A DNA stretch of 64,000 nt, taken from JBBROS01 sp965213845 (GTDB taxonomy: Bacteria > Pseudomonadota > Alphaproteobacteria > Acetobacterales > Acetobacteraceae). The first letter of the stretch is position 1; the number at the start of each line of letters is the position of its first letter. Location: NCBI GenBank assembly GCA_965213845.1, contig CBDCAI010000004.1, positions 310,001-374,000 of the forward strand. The letters run 5' to 3'. Shown in pieces: positions 59,490-64,000 of the stretch. Position numbers and translations under genes: made by a program. The notes beneath the pieces are model-generated. The model ran no database searches and had not been told where the DNA came from. It saw only the letters and a list, made by a program, of their open reading frames with translations.

Positions 59490-60329
59490 ATGTCGATGCT
59501 CAGCTTCGAACGCAAGTACCGCGTCCGTGGCGGCACCTTGATCGGTGGCGACCTGTTCGACTTCTGGATCGGCGCCTTCTACGTCGGCTTCTTCGGCGTG
59601 ACATCCGCGTTCTTCGCCCTGCTCGGCACCGCCCTCATCGTCTACGGCGCCGCCATCGGCCCCAGCTGGGCGCTGTTCCGCATCAGCATCGACCCGCCGG
59701 ACATCGCGAACGGTCTGCACTGGGCACCCCTCGCGCAGGGCGGATTGTGGCAGATCATCACGATGTGCGCGCTCGGCGCATTCGTCTCCTGGGCGCTGCG
59801 CCAGGTCGAGATCTGCCGCAAGCTCGGCATCGGCTACCACGTCCCGATCGGCTTCGCCTCGGCCATCGGCGCCTACGCCACCCTCGTCGTGTTCCGTCCC
59901 CTCCTGCTCGGCGCCTGGGGGTATGGCTTCCCCTACGGGATCATGAGCCACCTCGACTGGGTGTCCAATGTCGGTTACCAGTATCTCCACTTCCACTACA
60001 ACCCCGCCCACATGCTGGCGGTCACCTTCTTCTTCACCACCACCTTCGCCCTCGGCCTGCACGGCGGCGAGATACTGTCCGCCTCCAGCCCGGGCCGCGG
60101 CCAGACCGTGAAATACGGCGGCCACGAAAGCGTCTACTTCCGCGACACCATCTACTACTCCATCGGCGAGATCGGCATCCACCGCCTCGGCTGGTTCCTC
60201 GCCATCAACGCCGGGGTCTGGAGCGCCGTCTGCATCGTCATCTCCGGACCCTTCTGGAGCCGCGGCTGGCCCTACTGGTTCGACTGGTACCTGCGCCTGC
60301 CGATCTGGAACCCCATGACGCTGGGCTGA
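59490..60329 (+). CDS. pufL: photosynthetic reaction centre L subunit
   Basis: A 279-residue five-helix membrane protein that binds the special pair, the active-branch pigments and QB. The start MSMLSFERKYRVRGGTL is standard; GGAG lies eight bases before. Chlorophyll/iron ligands are present: His in SHLDWVSN (L153), FHYNPAH (L168 and L173), ALGLHGG (L190) and GIHRLG (L230). L168 is His, unlike the Glu reported for Zn-chlorophyll Acidiphilium. Departures: the L104 position (residue 105) is Gln in ALRQVEICRK, and L213 (residue 214) is Ser in HESVYFRD, while L212 Glu is kept. No pufB or pufA lies upstream. pufM follows after 4 bp. Confidence 0.98.
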   Translation: MSMLSFERKYRVRGGTLIGGDLFDFWIGAFYVGFFGVTSAFFALLGTALIVYGAAIGPSWALFRISIDPPDIANGLHWAPLAQGGLWQIITMCALGAFVSWALRQVEICRKLGIGYHVPIGFASAIGAYATLVVFRPLLLGAWGYGFPYGIMSHLDWVSNVGYQYLHFHYNPAHMLAVTFFFTTTFALGLHGGEILSASSPGRGQTVKYGGHESVYFRDTIYYSIGEIGIHRLGWFLAINAGVWSAVCIVISGPFWSRGWPYWFDWYLRLPIWNPMTLG

Positions 60330-60333
60330 ACCG

Positions 60334-61338
60334 ATGCCGAAATACCATTCCCTCTACACCGCCATCCAGCTTGCAGGCCCCGAGGACCCGCCGGTCCCGC
60401 AGCCGCCCGGCAGCCTGCCCCGCATCGGCCCCGTCATCCACAGCGTGTGGCTCGGCCGCATGGGCGAGCGCCAGCTCGGCCCCACCACGCTCGGCCTGCT
60501 CGGCATCGCCTCCATCCTCTGCGGCTTCATCGCCTTCGAGATCATCGGCCTCAACATGTGGGCCTCAGTCGACTGGGACCCGTTGCGCTTCCTCAAGATG
60601 CTGCCCTTCCTGGCGCTCGAGCCGCCGCCGCCCAAATACGGCCTGGCGCTCTTTCCGCCGCTCGCCGAGGGCGGCTGGTGGCTCATGGCCGGCTTCTTCC
60701 TCACCGCCTCCGTCCTGCTCTGGTGGGGCCGCATCTGGGCCCGCGCCCGGGCGCTCGGCATGGGCACCCATATCGCTTGGTGCTTCGCCGCAGCCATCTG
60801 GCTCTATCTCGTGCTCGGCTTCATCCGCCCCATCCTGATGGGCAGCTGGTCCGAGGCCGTCCCCTTCGGCATCGTCCCCCACCTCAACTGGACCGCGTCC
60901 TTCTCCGTCCGCTACGGCAACCTCTTCTACAACCCTTTCCACATGCTCTCGATCACCTTCCTCTATGGCTCGACCATGTTGTTCGCCATGCATGGCGGCA
61001 CCATCCTCGCCGTCGCCCGCTTCGGCGGGGAACGCGAAACCCACGAGATAGTCGACCGGGGCACCGCCGCCGAGCGCGCCGCCCTGTTCTGGCGCTGGAC
61101 CATGGGCTTCAACGCCACCTACGAATCGATCCATCGCTGGATCTATTGGTTCGCCACCCTCACCCCGCTCGCAGGCGGCATCGGCATCCTCCTCACCGGC
61201 ACCGTCGTCGACAACTGGTTCCTCTGGGGCGTGAAGCACGGCATCGCTCCCCTCTACCCCGTCGTCCACGTGTCGCCCGCGGCCCCGCCCGAGGCCTTCA
61301 CCAGCCCCGCCACCATCCTGCAGGCCTTCCCGCGATGA
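60334..61338 (+). CDS. pufM: photosynthetic reaction centre M subunit
   Basis: A 334-residue five-helix subunit binding the inactive-branch pigments and QA. Conserved segments: PILMGSWSEAVPFGIVPHLNW (read in parts), FYNPFHMLSITFLYGS with the M202 His and M210 Tyr, AMHGGTILAVARFGGERE with M219 His and M234 Glu, and the M266 His in SIHRW. M44 (residue 45) is Glu in MGERQLGP. The C-terminal tail (HVSPAAPPEAFTSPATIL) is longer than in Rhodobacter and fits reaction centres that carry a tetrahaem cytochrome. Confidence 0.98.
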   Translation: MPKYHSLYTAIQLAGPEDPPVPQPPGSLPRIGPVIHSVWLGRMGERQLGPTTLGLLGIASILCGFIAFEIIGLNMWASVDWDPLRFLKMLPFLALEPPPPKYGLALFPPLAEGGWWLMAGFFLTASVLLWWGRIWARARALGMGTHIAWCFAAAIWLYLVLGFIRPILMGSWSEAVPFGIVPHLNWTASFSVRYGNLFYNPFHMLSITFLYGSTMLFAMHGGTILAVARFGGERETHEIVDRGTAAERAALFWRWTMGFNATYESIHRWIYWFATLTPLAGGIGILLTGTVVDNWFLWGVKHGIAPLYPVVHVSPAAPPEAFTSPATILQAFPR

Positions 61339-61369
61339 CCCGCACGCGCCCCGCCGCGGGGACCCCCGC

Positions 61370-62461
61370 ATGAGGATCTCCACCGCCCTGTCCGCCGCGG
61401 CCGCCCTCGGCACCCTGTTCGTCCTGTTCGTGCCCCGCTGGTCCACCCCCCAGCCCGGCACCCAGCTCGGCTACCGCGCATCCTCCATGATCCAGTGGGC
61501 GGTCAGCGAGCCCCGCGCCCTCGCCAAGAACGCGCCGCCCGCCACCGGCACCTTCGGCGTGGACGCCGCCGCCCTCGCCGACCCCCGGCCCGTGTCCGAG
61601 GCCTACGGCAACGTGCAGGTCGTGAAGGACGGAACGGCCGGGCAGTTCATGGCGCTGCAGGTCGCGCTCACCAACTGGGTCGCCCCCCAGCAGGGCTGCG
61701 CCTTCTGCCACGCCGGCGCCGACCCGGCCCACCTGGACTACGCCGCCGACACCCCCCGCAAGACCGTCGCCCGCACCATGCTGACCATGACGCGCACCCT
61801 GAACGCCAGCTGGTCGAACCACGTCGCCCCGTCCGGCGTCACCTGCTTCACCTGCCATCGCGGCCAGAACGTCCCGGCCAGCGTCTGGTACCCCCGCCAG
61901 TCCCACCCGCCCCGCCCCTTCGTCGCCCGGCAGGAGGACTGGCACGAGGCCGCCAGCACCGTGCACGACTTCTTCCCCGACGCCTCGGCCGAGGAATACC
62001 TCCTGCAGGACACGCCCGCGAAGTCCCAGGCCTACGTCGCCCTCGCCGGGTCCAAAGCCGGACCCGACATCGGACCCGCCACCTTCCCCGTGATCTTCCG
62101 CATGTACGAGGTCATGATGCAGATGGCCGACGACATCGGCGTCAACTGCGGCTTCTGCCACAACTCCCGCGCCTTCTTCGACTGGGGCCAGAGCACGCCG
62201 AACCGCTGGGCGTCGCTCGACGGCATCCACATGACCCAGTCCATCAACCGCGACGTCCTGCTGCCGCTCGCCACCAGCTTCCCCCAGACGCTCGAGGTCG
62301 TCGGGCAGGGGCAGCCGCCCATCATCCCCGCCAAGGACGCCAACCCCCAGCCGGGCAACGCCCTGGCCAACTGCGGCACCTGCCACTACGGCAGCCCCAA
62401 GCCCCTCGGCGGCGTCGACCTCGTCAGGGACTTCCCCGCGCTGACCGGACCCAGGCCATGA
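61370..62461 (+). CDS. pufC: reaction-centre tetrahaem cytochrome c subunit
   Basis: A 363-residue periplasmic cytochrome that re-reduces the special pair. Four CxxCH sites are present: CAFCH, CFTCH, CGFCH and CGTCH. The N-terminal hydrophobic segment (STALSAAAALGTLFVLFVP) has no lipobox Cys, so anchoring is by an uncleaved or plain signal segment rather than lipid. Met ligands occur upstream of the haem sites (TMLTMTRTLN, FRMYEVMMQMADDIG). ATG at 61370; a nearer ATG at 61335 leads only to a 12-codon frame. Its stop overlaps puhA (ATGA). Confidence 0.97.
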   Translation: MRISTALSAAAALGTLFVLFVPRWSTPQPGTQLGYRASSMIQWAVSEPRALAKNAPPATGTFGVDAAALADPRPVSEAYGNVQVVKDGTAGQFMALQVALTNWVAPQQGCAFCHAGADPAHLDYAADTPRKTVARTMLTMTRTLNASWSNHVAPSGVTCFTCHRGQNVPASVWYPRQSHPPRPFVARQEDWHEAASTVHDFFPDASAEEYLLQDTPAKSQAYVALAGSKAGPDIGPATFPVIFRMYEVMMQMADDIGVNCGFCHNSRAFFDWGQSTPNRWASLDGIHMTQSINRDVLLPLATSFPQTLEVVGQGQPPIIPAKDANPQPGNALANCGTCHYGSPKPLGGVDLVRDFPALTGPRP

Positions 62462-63237
62462 ACCCGAACCAGATCGCCGGCACCTTCGACGTTGCACAGC
62501 TCGCCATGATCGTCTTCATCGGCGGCGTGCTCGGCCTGTTCGTCTATCTCCGCCGCGAGGACAAGCGCGAAGGCTACCCCCTGGAGGACCCGGCCTCGCC
62601 CTTCAAGATCACTCGGCCCCTCGTCGGCTTCCCGCTGCCGCCGCCGCCCAAGCTCTTCCGCCTGATGCACGGCGGCACCGCCACCATGCCGCACCCCGAA
62701 GGCCGCACCGACCTGCCGCTGGTCCCCCACGCCCCCTTCCCCGGCGCACCCTTCACCCCCACCGGCGACCCCATGCAGGACGGCGTCGGCCCCGCCAGCT
62801 TCGCCCTGAAGAACGACGAGCCGCTCCTCACCTGGGAAGGCCACCCGCAGCTCCAGCCGCTCCGCATCCTGCCCGGCTGGGACGTGATCCCCGGGGACCC
62901 GGACCCGCGCGGCATGACGGTGCTGGACGCGGACGGCGTGGCCGTCGGCACCGTCACCGACCTCTGGCTCGACCACGGCGTCCAGATCCTGCGCTACCTC
63001 GAGGTGTCGCTCCCCTACCCCGACGCCCCCCGGGCCATGATCCCCATCTACTTCGCCGACATCTCCAGCGGCGCACGCCTGGTGCGCGTCCCCGCCCTGT
63101 TCGCCCGGCACTTCGCCGCCTTCCCCCAGCTGCAGGCGCACGACACCATCACCGCCCGCGAGGAGGACCGCGTCGCCAGCTACTGCCAGGGCGGCCTGTT
63201 CTACGGCGACGCCCGCCGCAGCGAGAGCCTGCTGTGA
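62458..63237 (+). CDS. puhA: photosynthetic reaction centre H subunit
   Basis: A 259-residue H subunit that caps the cytoplasmic side of L/M and guides protons to QB. Helix segment FDVAQLAMIVFIGGVLGLFVYLRRED (read in parts) is followed by KREGYPLE, the typical GDPMQDGVGPASFA loop and the PRC-barrel core with RYLEVSL (Glu at the H173 position). The C-terminus REEDRVASYCQGGLFYG matches the family. It overlaps pufC by 4 bp, so puh and puf genes form one transcription unit; usually puhA lies in a separate bch-lhaA-puh operon. Confidence 0.97.
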   Translation: MNPNQIAGTFDVAQLAMIVFIGGVLGLFVYLRREDKREGYPLEDPASPFKITRPLVGFPLPPPPKLFRLMHGGTATMPHPEGRTDLPLVPHAPFPGAPFTPTGDPMQDGVGPASFALKNDEPLLTWEGHPQLQPLRILPGWDVIPGDPDPRGMTVLDADGVAVGTVTDLWLDHGVQILRYLEVSLPYPDAPRAMIPIYFADISSGARLVRVPALFARHFAAFPQLQAHDTITAREEDRVASYCQGGLFYGDARRSESLL

Positions 63238-63872
63238 CCCGCATCCAGGGCCTGCCGGGCGCGCTGCCCCCCGGCGAGACCATCCTATGGCAGGGCCGGC
63301 CCGGCACCTGGTCGCTCGCCTGCCACCTCTGTCACGTGCGGCCCGTGGCGCTGTATTTTACCATCCTGCTCGTCGGCACCGCCGCGGCCTCGCTCGCCCA
63401 GGGCGCCACCGTCCTGCAGACGGTGCTCGCGCTGGCGCCCTTCCTGGCCGCCACCCTGGTGGCGCTCGGCCTGCTTGTCGCCCTCGCCTGGCTCATCGCC
63501 CGCACCACCGAATACACCCTGACGACACGCCGCGTCGTCATCCGCTTCGGCGTCGCCCTGGCCGCCACGCTGGCCATCCCGCACCGCGGAATCGCCCACG
63601 CCGGCGTCCTGCTGCACAAGGACGGCACCGGCGACCTGCCGCTGCAGACCAAGCCCGGCTTCCACGTCGCGCTGCGCCGCACCTGGCCGCACGCCCGCCC
63701 CTGGCACTTCGCCCACCCCCAGCCCATGCTCCGCTGCGTCCCCGGCGCCGGCCCGCTCGGGACCCTGCTGGCCCGCACCCTGGCCGAAGCCGCCCGCGAC
63801 GACACCACGCCGCCCGCCACAGGGGCTGCGGCCCGGAGCCGCCATCCGGAGCGCCACCTCACAACCGCTTGA
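63234..63872 (+). CDS. puhB: photosynthetic complex assembly protein PuhB
   Basis: A 212-residue membrane protein with PH-like domain organisation. LPPGETILWQGRPGTW at the start, membrane segments around residues 38-55 and 62-88, then the TEYTLTTRRVVIRFG core typical of bPH domains and of PuhB. Known PuhB assists reaction-centre assembly. GTG at 63234 overlaps the puhA stop (GTGA). puhC and puhE, which often follow, are not here; minC follows instead. Confidence 0.93.
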   Translation: MTRIQGLPGALPPGETILWQGRPGTWSLACHLCHVRPVALYFTILLVGTAAASLAQGATVLQTVLALAPFLAATLVALGLLVALAWLIARTTEYTLTTRRVVIRFGVALAATLAIPHRGIAHAGVLLHKDGTGDLPLQTKPGFHVALRRTWPHARPWHFAHPQPMLRCVPGAGPLGTLLARTLAEAARDDTTPPATGAAARSRHPERHLTTA

Positions 63873-63906
63873 CCCCCCGGCTTCGTCCAGGGTAGCCCCG
63901 TACCCG

Positions 63907-64000
63907 ATGGTGACCACCTCCAAGAACCCGCCCGCCTTCCTCCGCCTCCGCGGCAAGTCCTTCATGTCCGTCGTCCTCACGCCGGACGCGCCGCTCGAGG
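63907..64000 (+). CDS. minC: septum site-determining protein MinC, 3' end beyond window
   Basis: The first 31 codons, MVTTSKNPPAFLRLRGKSF then MSVVLTPDAPLE, resemble the MinC N-domain, which blocks FtsZ assembly away from mid-cell. The start is 34 bp behind puhB with only a weak ribosome binding site. The identification rests on the LRLRGKSF pattern and is limited by the short length. Confidence 0.6.
   Translation, partial: MVTTSKNPPAFLRLRGKSFMSVVLTPDAPLE

Noticed and set aside
61335..61373. Alternative pufC start at the pufM stop
   Set aside because: The ATG at 61335 is in a different frame and ends after 12 codons.

Overview
The window is GC-rich (roughly 70% or more by eye), densely packed bacterial chromosome. 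Gene content and order point to an alphaproteobacterium, most likely a member of the Acetobacteraceae (Rhodospirillales) with phototrophic capacity. The pointers are a type-2 photosynthetic reaction centre (pufL, pufM, pufC, puhA, puhB), the alphaproteobacterial argS-SPOR-nagZ-scpA-scpB block, a Hint-domain surface protein and an oxalate-degradation operon. I saw no rRNA, tRNA, CRISPR array, transposase or phage integrase.

Layout. 1-1651: 3' end of lpxD and a maleate-isomerase-like gene. 1860-15845: an oxalate/formate island. It holds an NAD-linked molybdenum formate dehydrogenase (fdsA and a fused fdsG-fdsB with nine 9-residue repeats at its N-terminus), mobB-moeA for the cofactor, an OxlT-type antiporter, sucCD, formyl-CoA transferase (frc), oxalyl-CoA decarboxylase (oxc) and a GntR regulator. 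Together they can import oxalate, activate it, decarboxylate it and oxidise the formate to CO2 with NADH gain. 16049-25184: housekeeping genes (scpB, scpA, M50 protease, nagZ, SPOR protein, argS, dgt, erpA, xthA) plus a truncated PIN-domain gene. 25206-32224: DUF2721 and transglutaminase proteins, dgoK-dgoA, a CobB-type sirtuin, an Uma2 remnant, an SDR and an Ldh2-family dehydrogenase. 32313-38622: a surface/glycan region with AT-richer stretches: a glycosyltransferase, a Hint protein and a frameshifted beta-helix protein. 38877-44224: a four-gene operon with two transglutaminase-like proteins, an ATP-grasp/alpha-E fusion and an FAD oxidoreductase. 44362-46825: an aromatic-catabolism module (galB, a 4,5-dihydroxyphthalate-decarboxylase-like protein, a DUF1932 dehydrogenase). 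48240-54952: a string of mostly overlapping minus-strand genes (GST, VOC, glycosyltransferase, O-antigen ligase-like, COG0523 GTPase, WD40, aldo/keto reductase). 55042-59400: a frameshifted class III aminotransferase, a solute-binding protein, a secreted alpha/beta hydrolase and a small SH3-like protein.

59419-63872 is the most striking part: pufL-pufM-pufC-puhA-puhB in one tight run, with no light-harvesting pufB/pufA in front. It sits behind a short promoter region carrying two TGT-N12-ACA (PpsR/CrtJ-type) sites exactly 8 bp apart. Reaction-centre positions that are usually acidic are changed: L104 is Gln, L213 is Ser, and M44 is Glu. The window ends in the start of minC.

A second theme is short tandem duplication at gene ends. 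At three loci (after 16384, 19593 and 46825 in the respective genes) the repeat unit includes the stop codon, so stops are repeated. A copied gene end lies beyond the glycosyltransferase stop at 32313, and a 14-bp array lies between convergent genes at 38650. Two genes, at 36613-36620 and at 55205-55503, carry frameshifts in or near G/C runs that may be true pseudogenisation, phase variation or base-calling error.
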